Source: Apostichopus japonicus (taxonomy: Eukaryota > Echinodermata > Holothuroidea > Aspidochirotida > Stichopodidae). Taken from it: a stretch of DNA of 64,000 nt. Shown here piece by piece: positions 1 to 11,150 of the stretch. The position numbers and the translations under genes were made by a program. The notes under the pieces were generated by a model. It saw only the letters and a program-made list of their open reading frames with translations. It was not told the DNA's origin and searched no databases. The DNA is taken from assembly GCF_037975245.1 (NCBI RefSeq), contig NC_092569.1, forward strand, positions 15,869,501-15,933,500, written 5' to 3'. Position 1 is the first letter of the stretch; each line of letters begins with the position of its first letter.

Positions 1-1
1 G

Positions 2-2699
2 TGTCCTCCGAACATGATCTATGGAAACTGCACTTGTGAAGCAACATGTGAAGATCCCAAAGGAGAGTCTGCTTGTAACAGTACCTGTTTAGGTAGCACG
101 GGCTGTATCTGCAAAGCTGGATTAATGCTGAATGGAAGTGACTGTATCAGTGCGAGTAAATGCAGCTGTTTCGTTACAGAGGCCGAGTTGGTTATATCGG
201 TGAGTGCTGTGACATCTATTTAAATGTAAGATGACATTTCTTATGGATATTTGAGCACAGAATTAAATTTTATCTGACAACTATTTTTTTCTTCCAACCT
301 AAAATTTTACATATGATCTGTTTTAGAATGGAAAAACATACGTTAACGATAACTGCACCCAGAAGTGTTCCTGTAGCAATAACCGACTGATCTGTGAAGG
401 CTACAGATGTGATACCAATGCTGTGTGTGATGTCGAGAATGAAGTACGAAAGTGTTATTGTTAATGATGGATACGAAGGTGACGGTGAAACTCGCGAGTT
501 ATTGTATACAGACTGTCAGGAAGTTTATGACGCTGGACAAAGACAAGATGGGGTTTATACAATCATGCCTACTGGATGGCCTGGTTTACCATTCAACGTA
601 TCTTGCAAAATGGAAAACAACGGAGGATGGACTGTAAGTCTTGAATGAAGCAATATCAATATTTCAAGTATGCTTTTGTGAGTTTTTGTTGATTAAGTAT
701 ATTGTAGACGGTAATGCACAAGTCAAAGTCCAAGATTCTGTTTTCGGTTTGGTTGCACTTTAATAATACCTCACCAGGTATTCAGTGTATCGAAATTGCT
801 TTAGCGGAAGCAATGTGTGACAATCCTAAAATTGCCCACCCCCTAAAGTAAACAAAAACAAAGAAAAGTCTTACATATGTCTACTGAAATAGTATTCTAT
901 CAATATATATTCGTGCGTTGTGTCTTAAATTAAGTTTGTCTGCTAGCATGCTTCACGACTCTCATCATTATCTTTCTTTTATTATATTTACTTGCTATCT
1001 TTTCAGGTGTTTCAACGTCGTACTGATGGCTCTACGAGTTTTGATCAAAACTGGGCTGCGTACAAGGACGGGTTTGGTGACAGCAGGAACTTATGGCTAG
1101 GAAATGAAAAGCTTCATTACTTGACGAACCAAAGAAACTACAAGCTTCGCTTTGACATCACTACTTCTAGTGGATCGGCTAAATATGCTGAGTATACAGA
1201 ATTTCAAATCGAGTCTGAAAGTACCAACTACACAATGAATAAACTGGGCAATCACAGTGGAAATACAGGTTTGTTACATGTTTGATATTAGAGCCTTGCC
1301 TTGGATATTAGGTCAAGTTAAAGTTCCTAGTATGTTCACAATAAACTTCATGCGAAAATGGTCGCCGAGGTTTCAACACATCTTGATATTAAATATTACC
1401 TACAAAATCTGTAAAAAGTACAGAAACCCTTACAAAGAAGGTTTGATGAAACACCCCCCTCCCCATCCTCACCCTCTTTTCAAAATTCACGCACAAAATT
1501 TCTACGGTTGTATATACGAGATAATAATCAAGTTTATAACTAATGTGAAGAACCATTTTTACATTCACCAGTTTTGGTGTTGTAATATTTGATGCGCAAA
1601 GAAGGTTTTGTCGCGGACAGGATTTGAGTAAGTGATCTTCACAATGACAAAAAAATATCGTCCCATCTGGACCCGTTACTTTAAAGAAACAGTACAGTGT
1701 TAGATATTATTGTATCATCTTATCAATTGGATACCGGTGGTATCATTTACAAAATATTAAAGTAGTCTGACAAGCCGATGAAAAAGAATATGTGCGGAAT
1801 GAGCAAGCACCAGTCTAAGGACATGACATATCATGGAAGAAAAATACGACCACATATCTTCACAGAACCATTAACAGAGAACGAAGGTTTCCAGTAAACG
1901 CATACTACTAACAGAATAATGTTTCTTACAAGATCTGTGAAACAATTATACGAAGAAGTGCCACACACCTTGTTTGAAGACAAATACAACCTAAGAAATA
2001 GATACAATTACAATGTGAAAATAATAACTAAAAACTAGTTAGAGGAAAGCCTAAGATTTAGTTCTCATTTACAACCAAACACATATTGACTAATTTAATC
2101 ATAATATTTAATATAATTAGACAATACTAGTTCCTGCAGACAAGCCTAGTTTTCTTAGTAAACATCATCCATTTAAATTCAATTCAATGGTCACCTATAT
2201 TGAGAAGAAAACCTGATTAAAAGAAAGGACAATAAAGAAAAAATCAACTCATGAAGTATTTAACTCAAAGTGTACTGTAAAACTTATTTTATGTCCCAAG
2301 AAAAGGTTTGCAAAATATAAAACAGGATACTATGTCTATTGTTTAACTACCAAGTATTAACCACGGATGTTTCTTGCTGTTTTCCATCACAGGTAATAAC
2401 CTCTATCGTAACAAAGGAAAACAATTCAGCACGCATGAACGAGACAATGACGAATGCGAAACCTTCAACTGCGCAGAGAAGCACAAAAGCGGCTGGTGGC
2501 ACTCGAACACTTGGTGCACTATTTGTGATAGTTATAGCTATTGCTATTATTTCCAATACAGCAGTAGCTGCAAGTCATTTTGTACGCTTGGCAACCTCAA
2601 TGGTGTCTACAATGGAGGCAACGGAGATATGATCTCCATTTATAATAGTTTATACTACACCCCCAGTTCGTTGTAATGAAAATTCGACCATCCTCTTGA
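2..2699 (+). CDS. Fibrinogen-related protein with TIL/TILa Cys-rich region (3' part, 5' end outside window, two frame disruptions)
   Basis: Four exons are visible: <2-199, 327-633, 1007-1268 and 2393-2676/2699, each with GT..AG borders (GTGAGT at 200, GTAAGT at 634, GTTTGT at 1269). The first exon encodes a trypsin-inhibitor-like (TIL) cysteine pattern beginning CPPNMIYGNCTCEATC. The second opens with a TILa-type module (NGKTYVNDNC ... VRKCYC), then an EGF-like NDGYEGDG stretch and the start of a fibrinogen C-terminal domain (DGVYTIMP ... GGWT). The third holds VFQRRTDGS, GFGD and WLGNEKLHYLT. The fourth has the calcium-site motif FSTHERDND, GWWHS and NLNGVY. TIL and TILa modules are typical of extracellular VWD-type proteins, and FReDs bind glycans or form clots, so the product should be secreted. 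Two single-base problems exist: an extra T at 461/462 gives TAA at 462-464, and a missing C in the C run 2660-2664 gives a stop at 2674. Adding that base restores a normal VVMKIRPSS ending at 2699. These may be assembly errors or real decay. Confidence 0.85.
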
Positions 2700-3619
2700 G
2701 TTGATGACGGATAGCCTGTCATGTGATTTCCTCGAAACCATTGTGGAAAAATGAGTAGTAAAATGAATAGATAACTTTTTTTTATGAGAAACTCAAATCA
2801 ACTGGATGAAACGAGCACTTGGTAGTATCTGAAAAAAAATATATGAAATTATGTACCATCCTCGAGGATTTTAACCTCTCAAGAAAACTTTAATGGGTTA
2901 TAATAATTGGTCAAATGTGAGTCACAGATTGAGAAACAATAAATCTTCATAAATCTTCAGATACATTGTTGAAAATTCCTTTATTTGCAATAAGTATCTA
3001 AACTAATTAACCTTTCAAATGCAATGAATATGAATAAACAACTGGAACAGGATCATATATGTGTCTTTAATAGGTTCATTGTGTTTATATCCCTAAAGTA
3101 TAGTAACCAGCGGGGCGAGTTTTGGAAGCTCGCCCCCCCCCCCTTCAGTCAAATGTCTCGCCCCCCCCCCCCCTCCAATGACATTGGTGGCCAAAGAAAA
3201 TATTGGTCGAAAGTTACAAAGTGCATTTAAGACTCAGTTAAAACAGTTCGCGGTTGACGTTCATCCGTAATTGACCGGAATTCTCAAATTTATACAAGCC
3301 AATTGCGTCTAAAGTATTATCCTATCATTTTGCTTTCTGTTATCGCTACGGGGCCCTCGTCCCCTCCCTTCGTCACACACGTTTCCTCACAAGATAACCT
3401 GCAACCATGTTCGTTATACCATGTGTATGTTTATAACTTACTACCATCGTTAGTTATATCGACCGTACGCAGGTATTCCAATATTGTTACTTGGAAGCTG
3501 CAGCATGATATATTACGTAATTTCAACATCGCCCGTGTGAACTCACACAGACCGATCAGTCGTTAGAATACGCTCAATCAGATTTAATATATTAAAAAGG
3601 ATGGACTATGGCGCTGAAA
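2700..3619. other. Intergenic stretch with C-rich runs
   Basis: No coding exon recognised. Two long C runs near 3131-3143 and 3162-3174 sit in a short GC-rich patch flanked by AT-rich sequence. The patch resembles the homopolymer-containing ends of the small repeats seen elsewhere in the window. Confidence 0.5.
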
Positions 3620-4355
3620 AACATGGGTTGGTTGCGCTTGCGTGACTATTGACGCCATAGGGCCAAAGTTCACAGATCTAATAACCTTCAACACATTACT
3701 GTGGCCATTACACTTATACCGAAATAACAAGCGTTTTGCAAACAACTCATGGACCATAAGAACGATAGACTTCAAACTTGGTGAGTGTGTGCCTTGAGAT
3801 GGGTTGTAGTACATGTGGAACTAACGGAGTCGTCATGTAGTAAGTGGTCAGAGGTCAAATAATACACAACGCATATTCAATTAAAGTTAAATGCCAAATA
3901 TCACGTGATCAAAGGAGGTAAAGGTTACCAACGGTCAAATTTTGCACGTAGCAAAATGACCTAGACTGTGTATTTCAAGTTTGAAGTCTAGGATATTTCG
4001 GTAGCTAAAGTTCATTGCTTAACACACTTGCTACAAATTCAGTAATAACAACCTGTTCCCTTTGGTTGCATGTACATTCCAAGCGTTAAGTAGCTCAAAG
4101 TGCTTTCCCAGTGAGGAAGGAATATATAAAAGAGTGCATTGTTTGAATGAACGTTTACATGTGTCTATATACCCAAATATGAGGATGAGATTTGCAACTC
4201 CACGAATTGCTTTCTTGCGTTGTCTGTACGATGGCGCTCTTGTAGATTTGAAACAACACTACTTTGGAAAGCGTACGGAGAAAATCATGAGGTCTTTGCG
4301 TTTCCAGATCAACCTTTCGTGCACTGTAGGGGCAAATGTTTTCAGCACACCTGAC
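3620..4355 (+). repeat. Segmental duplication, copy A (inverted partner at 34.93-37.53 kb)
   Basis: This block matches the reverse complement of 36903-37530 and continues in the reverse complement of about 34930-35022. Shared landmarks include AAACTTGGTGAGTGTGTG, ATCACGTGATCAAAGGAGGT, CAAATATGAGGATGAGATTT and GATGGCGCTCTTGTAGATTT, all in matching order. It lies about 0.9 kb downstream of one FReD gene, and the partner lies about 0.7 kb downstream of another FReD copy in the opposite orientation, so the duplicated unit probably included a FReD gene. Copy A lacks the foldback insertion found in copy B and preserves the empty target AAACAACAC at 4251-4259. Confidence 0.85.
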
Positions 4356-4590
4356 CGAGATAATGACACATTTGGTAATTTCCATCATAAGCATGAGACT
4401 GTCGGACTGGATTATTATTGTTCGCAGTGTGATGATCCTGGTGGTGTATGTGATCAGTTTAATATCAACACTTGGCTTTCACTTTGTACAAGCAATCGGA
4501 AACTACAATAGAGGCACTGCGGAGAAAATGTTCGCGGACTATGCAGCCAACATTCAATACATTGATATCAAAAATCACCCATCCACGTGA
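4330..4590 (+). pseudogene. Orphan FReD 3' exon (decayed)
   Basis: After an acceptor-like CACTGTAG at 4322-4329 the frame reads GANVFSTPDRDNDTFGNF, the calcium-site region of a fibrinogen C-terminal domain, then a Cys-rich stretch with CSQCDDPGGVC. The expected NLNGNYN motif is broken. At about 4495-4500, AGCAAT runs directly into CGGAAACTACAAT, as if roughly 5 nt were lost, so the ending (GNYNRG ... YIDIKNHPST, stop at 4588-4590) is in another frame. No matching upstream FReD exons are seen just 5' of it. It is best read as the last exon of a duplicated FReD gene whose other exons are gone. Identity of the exon is fairly sure; loss of function is very likely. Confidence 0.75.
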
Positions 4591-4965
4591 AAGATAAATA
4601 TATCTTATTTGCTTATCGTCATTAGGATTACACTTATATTTAGAATGGAGTTCAATTAACCTACTGAGCAGACCTGAGCAGCAATGATGAACTTGATGAT
4701 TTCTCTTTCACGTCAAACGTCTTCAAGTCGATCGATATGGACTGGTAACTTATACGACGGATTCTTAATTTTTTAATTCTTAATTTGGTTGAACCAACAA
4801 TTTACAAAGGGTTACAATATTTTATTCATTTAATTTTAAACTTGTTAATTTTTTTGTATGATTCAGCATTGTTACGGACCTACCGCTTCTTATAAGTCAC
4901 TCTAACCAAAGTTCTCCAGTCCACGTGAGAGTCTGTACAGGTTTAGTGCGCTTAAGTATTCCGTA

Positions 4966-5268
4966 CCGGCGCGTAGCCAAGGGGGGGGGGGCGAAGGGGC
5001 GACCGCCCCCCTTGAGCATATTTTTTGTGGATGTTTTTATGATATCGCTAGTAATTTCAAAATAGAAAATCCTTAAATGTAACTTACAAGGCCTAGGAAG
5101 TGCCATTTCCAGCGATCTGGGAGGCATTTTCGGCCAAAATGTTCTTGTGCGCTTCGCGCCAACACATGGTGGCGCTACGCTTAGATAGTTTGCAGAGCCA
5201 TATACACGGCTCTGATAGTTTGCCTACAGGTGCGCCCCTCCCTTGCCAAATTAATGGCTACGCGCCTG
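4966..5268. mobile_element. Small TIR element (MITE) with 8-bp target duplication
   Basis: The ends are inverted repeats: CCGGCGCGTAGCCA at the left, and the right end reads CAGGCGCGTAGCCA on the other strand. Flanks are ATTCCGTA (4958-4965) and ATTCCGCA (5269-5276), an 8-bp near-perfect target duplication as made by hAT-type transposases. A G run follows the left end. The interior (TTTCCAGCGATCTGGGAGG, GGTGGCGCTACGCTTAGATA) is shared with the element at 15239-15638. No transposase is encoded, so it is non-autonomous. The hAT assignment rests only on the 8-bp duplication. Confidence 0.75.
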
Positions 5269-5276
5269 ATTCCGCA

Positions 5277-7193
5277 ATCGGGCAAACGGCCACGTGACTA
5301 CTTTGGAAGTATCCGGTGCTTTCGTTGTTGTTCGTTGCGCACGTAGGCAGACATTATTTTGCTAGGGATGTAGGGACGGCTCAGTGCTCAGATGTATACT
5401 ACACCCACTCATGGGAATTGCCATCATTTAGCAAAGCGTTAACTAAAACTGGCACGGTCACTCAAGTACCTTGTTGATTACATATCTCTCGTATAGAGTA
5501 ATCTGCAAATTCTTCTTAATTATCTCAGCACGGCAAGGACTGTTCCTAAAGAAGCAAGGTAGGCGTAAATAAGTTATATTCATGCATGTACGAATTATGT
5601 GTACTGTGATGAGGAAATTCTGAATTGTTCATGTAAGGTAAAGCCATTCATATTCCAAAGTGATTGTCTCTGTAAGGTTGAGTAGGGGATAATAACGGCA
5701 TATACATATGCAATCTCCTGTTCCGCTATACGGAAACTGGTTAGGCCTATGTGACCTCATGTTTTCTTTTGTTGCTTCCATTGTCTATTAATAAATGGCA
5801 TATTTGATAGATATACCCATGATGTTGTAAAAATATAGTACTGTGTTGCTGCCGTAATGCGACAGTTTGATTTACGCAAACTAACGATTTACTGAACAGC
5901 TTATAAACCATATGATTGCTGTAACATGCAGGAATGTCTGTACTAAACCGACTGGCCGTGTACGTACTTGATAGGCTACATATACACATGTATGTTGATG
6001 TACTAAAGCTATGTGATGCACCAAACTGAGCCTCGTCCTTGTGGCACCGCAATGTCTACTCTCCTGGGATAGGCATACGTCATTCCCAAGTGTAAATTTA
6101 TACAATAACTATTATGCATCCATGTATAATGTAATTATGATATGTAGGTTAAATTTTGGATCGTAAGAACTAAGTATGTAATGTTTGATTCGGTGCTAAA
6201 AGAACACAATCGTTTTTGTTGTTTTACAGTCTATAGATTCGAGGAAGCCAGTTTTAGAAAATATGTTAAACCAACTGAATACCTGATAATCTATAGGCTA
6301 CGCCATGATGAATTTTTCGTAGAGTATCGATTCTTTGTCTACCAGTCTAAGTTCTATCAAGCCGCTTCATGTATCGGTCATGTCGAGTCGAGTCATTATC
6401 AGTGAAAGTCCTGACTCGAGTTTATTTCATGACTAAAGCCAACGTTGGCATACTATCTCTAGCTGCCAATGCTGAAGAAATGTATACTTCCAGTGCGCAC
6501 TTCACCCTTGAAAATAGAAACATATCGAGTTCACCTAATTCTTACAGCGACCCGTATAGGCTACCTTACTCTCGACCCCCCCCTCCCTTACACCTCGCGC
6601 TAACAATGATACAAACAGTCTGACGGCAATGTTCTTCCAGGTGTACAATCAGAGGGAGGCTCAATTACTCTTTATTGTATAACATTAAGCTTCATTGTTA
6701 ATATCTATTAATATAGCAAAATGAATTCCGAGACTTGCTTATTATCTACTTTTTTCTAAAGAAACATGATAGAGGTGTAATCCACACCTAATCTGTATTT
6801 TTTATGTGATGTTTTTCAACAATCATTTCTTCGTTTAAGTATTGGAATTGACAAGCATTAGTTGATTAACATTGATAATCAGGTGTGGACTGAGAAACTA
6901 CCGTTATTAACTTAAGTCTGACAACAAAGGAACATTCTCAACAATTTCTGTAAGCTGAATATCTTTAACATTATAGAAATATGACAAGCATCGACATCTT
7001 TCATTTGTGATGATGCGCTATGACATATCGAAAATAACATAATGCTTGACAAAAGCCATTTTCTTTTTGCCGAATGTGTGCATCCTTCTTCCATAGAGCA
7101 AAGGAAATCAGCTTTACTTATTTCCATGTTTGTGTGAAACAAACTAAGAAGTTGCTAAATTTCAAATTCCTTTGTGATCTTTTCCACAGACTG
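5277..7193. other. Intergenic stretch, nothing recognised
   Basis: Upstream flank of the intact FReD gene. Open frames here are short, lack domain patterns and have no convincing splice context. Any promoter for the gene starting at 7194 should lie at its right end, but no TATA or initiator can be assigned with confidence. Confidence 0.4.
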
Positions 7194-9937
7194 ATGAGAT
7201 ATATAAAGAAGTCCATAATTATGAACATTTTAGTGGTAATTTTGGTTATCTCAACACTCTCTGGCCACGCTACTGGTAAGTAAAACAAGTTCATGCACTC
7301 AGTGAGTTATTATGAAAACGTTAGGCCCCACGAGGATCGAAGGAATAAGTTGGAAAAGAGAAGGTCTAATTAATACTAAAATGCCTCATGGGCTCAAAAT
7401 TCAGGAAGAACATGATTAAACTTTCATCTGCTCCCCCCCCCCCCCTTCATATACTTGTTCCCCTTCTGTCATCCCTCTTCTCCTAACGCGCTCACACCTC
7501 TTTACTAAACAGTTTCCTGTTTTTGTCCTTCTGCAGTTAATTCCCTACCCTTAAACCTCTTTTGTACCTCTAACATCAATCTCTTCTGTGTTCACCCTGC
7601 TATGTAACCTTTCTGTATTCTGTGCTTGTACTTTGTCCCTTGTTGTTTCTGTTGAAGATCCTGCTAGGATCGAAAAGTCAGACATTTACACATTCTCTTA
7701 CACAGTCTCTTGAGTGGATAAGCAGTTTGCTAACAGTTTTCGTTTTATGTATATTTTATACTAAACATAACCTTCATTATTATTATAATTTGCAGTCAGA
7801 TTTGATATTACAATCACACATTACACACATTAGATAATATATAGTCTTTTTTGGATTATATGCTGAGTATTAATATTTTTCTTTCAGGGGAACTTTTACT
7901 CACCGACTGTCTCGATGTTTACAATACCGGTTTCACCGAAAGCGGTGTCTTCTCGATTCAACCGCCTTGGTCCGATTCTTCGTTCAATGTTTTCTGTAAT
8001 ATGTCAGATGGAGGTGGCTGGACGGTAAATGCTTTCTCTTAAGTTGATAATAAGTTGTGATTAATGAATATTGACCTACGTATTGCAAAGGTTAATACAC
8101 ACCAATATGAATCTTAGAAAGGGAGGGTTAATATTAATAATGAAATTTTTTGATCATCGCTATTATTTGCTATACAAGCCCGTATCCTATATTCTATATA
8201 TCCATGTTTAGACATAATTCTGTATTCTGTACTGCAGGAGAACTGTATCATATGACGAAAATTCTTCTACTATTTTTACCCCGAACTCTACAGTTTTTCG
8301 GATTTTCTTTGTCTCAGTTCATTTTCCTTCATTTTATGCTTAGTATATAAGGCTTTAATATTTTTTTTTTTTTTTGCACAAAGTCGTTTGCTAGCTATGA
8401 ATCCTAAACACACCAGTGTGAAATCTACTAACTGCCACGCCCACCTCACATGATTTCTTTACCGCTTTGTTGCGCCTACCTGAACGTGATATTCGAACAG
8501 TCGACTTCCAAACTCAATACTACTTGCGCTTGCACCAATACCAAATTGTAGCCTACGTTCTTTCGACCATGGAGGCAAAAACTGTTTTTACCTCCATGGT
8601 TCGACGAGCTTCGAGTGGTAACAAGTGGTAAGTTGGTGAACGCACTCTTGAACGGAAATTCGCTTAGTGTGTCATAAGTCCTGATATCGACATATGTCAG
8701 TCAAATTAAATGATGATAGTCATGAACAACGTTTAGTATCAGATATATTTCAGTTCTTATGGTATACTATAAAAACTTAAGTTCAAAGTTAACGTGATTT
8801 GCTTTTCCAAATTATAACATCAGGTGTTTCAACGACGGATAGATGGATCAGTAAATTTCACTGTCAACTGGGAGGGTTACAAGGAAGGATTCGGCCAACT
8901 TGAACACGAGTTCTGGCTGGGTAATGAGAAACTGTACCGTTTGACTAACCATGGCGAGTATCAACTCCGCATCGATCTGGTGAGCAGTGAAGGGAAGCCT
9001 TACTACGCCAAGTACGACTTCTTCCGCATCAACAATGAAAGCGATTACTATCGGTTATCCGGTCTCGGTGAATACAACGGAAATGCAGGTTTGTCAAATT
9101 GCTAACGCTTGAGTAGATACTTGTTAAAGAAAAGCCACGAAAAAGATCACAGATTTGACAAAATGTTGATTTGGTAATTAAGCTCTGTAAAGATATAAAC
9201 TGATTTTATTGTTCTTTATTGAATTTGTTTTGAGGTTAATGTACCTTGATATTGAAGCAACCTCACATAGGTTTCTGAAATTAAAATCAAAGAAAAGCTT
9301 GTGTCAATTCTCTATAATTGCCCAATTGTGTTTATTTGTTTTCTGTGTGCAAGGCGTAGGAAATATTTTGTTATCGACTTGGTACAATTTATAGTTGCAC
9401 ACATTCTTATGACGTCATGTGAATCAACACAGTTTTTCCAACTTTTGTCAGATATTGACATTTCTACAACTTCGATATAACAGATGATGCTTTAATATTG
9501 CGCGTAGGCTGTACAACTTTGTAAACATTGTAACAAGTTCAAATAGTTTTGAAAAGAAGCAGAAGACATAACTTTCTTTTTCAATAAGAAGTGTCATTTT
9601 TTTTACTCCAGCTTTTTATTTGTTTATTATTCCCATATTTTCAATACTTATAGTGAGTGGAATAGACCCTGATCAAGCGGGTTTGCGACCTCATCTGAAC
9701 CAAACTTTTAAAGCTTATGATTTGGATGACAACAGCTTCCCTGTTCGTTATTGTGCGAAGATCTTCGAAGGTGCATGGTGGTTCAATGCGTACTGTGGCA
9801 ACACAAACCTGAACAGTCTTTATCCTGAGTACATCTTCTGGAATCATCTCCCGGGAGAAGTGTTTACGACTAATAATATCTCATTCACACAGATGAGTAT
9901 TAAACCTAGGGTACACCCATCTAATAATAAAACATAG
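7194..9937 (+). CDS. Secreted fibrinogen-related protein (FReD), intact, four exons, 255 aa
   Basis: Exons 7194-7275, 7888-8024, 8824-9088 and 9654-9937 join in frame (82+137+265+284 nt = 255 codons plus stop) with GT..AG borders (GTAAGT at 7276, CTTTCAG before 7888, CAG before 8824, TATAG before 9654). Exon 1 is a signal peptide: basic MRYIKKS, hydrophobic ILVVILVIS, then small residues. The rest is a fibrinogen C-terminal domain: ELLLTDC, GVFSIQPPW, GGGWT, VFQRRIDGS, WLGNEKLYRLT, YDLDDNS at the calcium site, GAWWFNAYCGNTNLNSLY and FTQMSIKPR at the end. Four cysteines sit at positions typical of the two conserved disulfides. There is no TIL module or collagen stalk. Proteins of this type act as secreted glycan- or microbe-binding lectins; the ligand here is unknown. 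The start was chosen because the signal peptide follows directly. Confidence 0.9.
7650..7745 (+). repeat. Dispersed repeat, copy 1 (related to 10346-10450)
   Basis: GAAGATCCTGCTAGGATCGA followed by ACACATTCTCTTACACAGTC and GTGGATAAGCAGTTTGCTAA recurs at 10351-10450. It lies in intron 1 of the FReD gene. The hairpin GATCCT-GCT-AGGATC followed by GAAA resembles helix II and the core of hammerhead motifs found in Penelope-like elements, but this copy is incomplete. Confidence 0.6.
8564..8604. repeat. Short perfect-looking palindrome in FReD intron 2
   Basis: CGACCATGGAGG and CCTCCATGGTTCG flank an A-rich/T-rich centre. The roughly 17-bp arms and small loop would form a strong hairpin within the intron between 8024 and 8824. 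It could be the relic of a tiny foldback element. No function is apparent. Confidence 0.6.
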
Positions 9938-10271
9938 TGATAAGAACAATATTCCGAATGTGATTGTCAAAGCAAACCAATTTTTTTGTCTTCTAGGTTT
10001 TGCTATGACTCAATGATTTTATATATTTGATTATTTTTCTATCTCGTGTTTCATAGAATATATTCTGATAAAGTCGTCAATGCTTAGGACCCAACCAGCT
10101 TTGTGCACTGAGCAACAAAGATATCATTGAGCTGTATGAAACACGCTTAAAGTCATTTTGTAAAAACATGGCAGTAACATAATCAAACCAATGTATCATT
10201 TTACTTTTGTTATTTTAAGATTTATGTTTATATTTTAATGATAAGCGAAAGAGATTACCATATAAATATTA
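9938..10271. other. FReD 3' flank
   Basis: AT-rich sequence after the FReD stop. Possible polyadenylation context is present (AT-rich, several AATAAA-like words), but no site can be fixed. No gene seen. Confidence 0.4.
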
Positions 10272-10400
10272 TGTGTAAAAGTAGGTTGGCCTGACGTTTC
10301 GATCCTAGCAGGATCTTCTTCAGAGTCTTCTTCAGAGGCCTTTAGCCTCTGAAGAAGATCCTGGTAGGATGGAAACGTCAGGCCAACTTACTTTTACACA
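10272..10400. repeat. Long inverted repeat built from two head-to-head copies of a hammerhead-like motif
   Basis: The left arm (about 10272-10325) is the near-perfect reverse complement of the right arm (about 10346-10400): both carry AGTTGGCCTGACGTTTC- and AGGATCTTCTTCAGAG-type sequence. A nested hairpin has arms 10327-10339 and 10345-10357. On the minus strand the left arm reads CTGAAGA, then a GATCCT/AGGATC hairpin, then GAAACGTCAG. That is the order of hammerhead core elements (CUGANGA, helix II, GAAA), though with one extra A before helix II. The sequence that follows matches the copy at 7650-7745. Confidence 0.75.
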
Positions 10401-10449
10401 TTCTATTACACATGCAGGCTCTCTAGTGGATAAGCAGTTTGCTAACAGT

Positions 10450-11150
10450 TTTATTTTATTTTTACTAATAATGGGAAAATGACATTTATGATGTCTTACC
10501 CACACCTGCGTATAGTTATTGTTTATGAGGACATGTAGAAAAGAAACTAATTTTTTTTTTTTTTTTTTTTTTAAACTAGCAATGCCAGCAGACGTAAACA
10601 GGAACGGTGGCAATGTGAGAAAACATTTTCACGGATTACTAATAGAACTGTAACCTCAAAACGTGGAGATAAAAAATTCGGCCATCTTCTTGAGAATATT
10701 TCAACCTGTTATAGGGTAATAGTCACAGTATATATACCAATCTTCCCTCTGCACATCTGACCAGCAGTTATGAAACTATTTTGATTTTCCACGTTAGGTG
10801 CGGCGAACATTTTCAAGTTGCAGAAAAGTGACCGAAAAAGATGATTACACTAAATAAGTTGTTAAGTTACCAATATTTACCAAGTATAGGCCATTTGGTA
10901 GTCAACCCTTGGCAATATATGAATCATAAAACCTTCATTTTTTTTTTAAATGATACCCAACAACAGCCGTTTTGAATCTTTTTTTTAAATTCATGTGGGA
11001 ACACCATTCAACTTCAGTGTGCATAATGGTAATTTCATCACAGTGGTGAAACATAACTAATAATGCGCTATATTTTAATATCTTCAATGTAAAATACGAA
11101 CAGAAAACACAACAGCCCAGAGTTTGTGATTTCATGTCACGTGTTTTGCC
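10450..11150. other. Intergenic, nothing recognised
   Basis: AT-rich spacer with a T run at 10551-10572. No coding or RNA gene pattern was seen. Confidence 0.4.

Noticed and set aside
2339-2632. Hydrophobic frame LFVIVIAIAIISNTAVAAS resembling a membrane segment
   Set aside because: Out-of-frame reading of the Cys/Tyr-rich insertion of FReD exon 4; the in-frame product has the FReD motifs on both sides.
7190-7205. CTGATGAG as a hammerhead core
   Set aside because: No helix II plus GAAA follows; it is the start codon region of the FReD gene.
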